Origin: an uncultured Flammeovirgaceae bacterium | Lineage (GTDB): Bacteria; Bacteroidota; Bacteroidia; Cytophagales; Cyclobacteriaceae | Reading direction: 5' to 3' | Assembly: GCA_937138955.1 (NCBI GenBank) | Contig: CAKZPJ010000691.1 | Coordinates: forward strand, 1 to 5,860 | DNA length: 5,860 nucleotides | Shown here: in pieces, positions 5,607 to 5,860 of the stretch | Position numbering within the stretch: position 1 is the stretch's first letter | Layout of the letters: every line of letters begins with the position of its first letter | The notes under the pieces: generated by a model | Databases searched by the model: none | What the model saw: only the letters and a program-made list of their open reading frames with translations | What the model was told of the DNA's origin: nothing | Made by a program: the position numbers and the translations under genes

Positions 5607-5860
5607 CTATTTACAGATCACAACTTCCCAGTCTTTAGGTTTATCTATAATCTGGATTCCGACATCGTGGGTCTGGCGATGCATCTCCAGGGTAATGTGC
5701 TCGGATCCTAGTTGAAGCCGCTCAATGCGAATGTGCTCCAGATAGCTCGGAAGGGTGGGGCTGCGAAAAGTAATTCGCTGCGCTAAGGCATCAATCTCTA
5801 GGTTCAACAAAGATTGCAACAGTAGAAACACTGCTGCCACCGACCAAGCTTGGGGCGAAC
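5607..5860 (-). CDS. Amylo-alpha-1,6-glucosidase / glycogen-debranching-type enzyme, C-terminus only
   Basis: The frame is open to the right edge, so only the last 83 residues are present; the GTG at 5840 is internal. The segment begins SPQAWSVAAVFLLLQSLLNL, the characteristic last helix region of the (alpha/alpha)6 barrel in amylo-alpha-1,6-glucosidase (GDE-type) proteins, which often have a preceding Cys. The partial codon at the edge (?GT) is compatible with Cys. Next come IDALAQRITFRSPTLPSYL and IRIERLQLGSEHITLEMHR, the small beta-rich C-terminal segment typical of the family, then a final strand EVVICK before TAG. The full proteins are usually around 650-750 residues and remove alpha-1,6 branches from glycogen or related alpha-glucans in the cytoplasm. 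The catalytic residues lie outside the window, so activity cannot be judged. The sugar transferase follows on the same strand 91 bases on and may share its transcript. Confidence 0.85.
   Translation of the reverse strand, partial: SPQAWSVAAVFLLLQSLLNLEIDALAQRITFRSPTLPSYLEHIRIERLQLGSEHITLEMHRQTHDVGIQIIDKPKDWEVVICK

Noticed and set aside
5607..5840. A separate 77-residue protein starting at the GTG at 5840.
   Set aside because: The frame continues to the window edge with family-specific residues (SPQAWS), so this is the tail of a larger gene.

Overview
The window looks like a chromosomal segment of a Bacteroidota bacterium, probably Cytophagales-like. This is an inference from protein flavour, mid-range G+C judged by eye, and the near absence of Shine-Dalgarno sequences before the start codons. 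No rRNA, tRNA, CRISPR array, transposase or phage gene is visible. Two genes are cut by the window edges.

Layout from left to right. (1) The C-terminal part of a BON-domain stress/envelope protein (2-484, +) ends at a strong intrinsic terminator (534-580). (2) Two genes lie on the minus strand: an uncharacterised eight-helix membrane protein (1290-2138) and, downstream of it in transcription order, an Hsp20 small heat-shock chaperone (742-1176). The 113-base spacer between them can form two mutually exclusive RNA hairpins. (3) A divergent intergenic region leads into a DinB/YfiT-like putative metal-dependent protein (2272-2763, +). (4) After a hairpin-bearing gap comes the most unusual gene, a 588-residue protein (2884-4650, +). 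It joins a complete HAD-IIB small-molecule phosphatase to a HerA/DUF87-type P-loop ATPase and a small charged C-terminal domain. (5) Converging on it from the right are a short monotopic phosphoglycosyl (sugar) transferase (4763-5515, -) and, upstream of that, the C-terminus of an amylo-alpha-1,6-glucosidase/glycogen-debranching-type enzyme (5607 to the edge, -).

Taken together, the neighbourhood mixes stress proteins (BON, Hsp20) with carbohydrate functions: debranching of alpha-glucans, a lipid-linked sugar transferase that starts exopolysaccharide or glycan synthesis, and a phosphatase whose family acts mostly on sugar phosphates. A stress/dormancy locus that remodels storage and surface carbohydrate is a reasonable reading, but it rests on gene content only. 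The fusion protein is the best candidate for undescribed biology. The two leader-like regions with alternative pairings, before hsp20 and before the sugar transferase, are secondary candidates.
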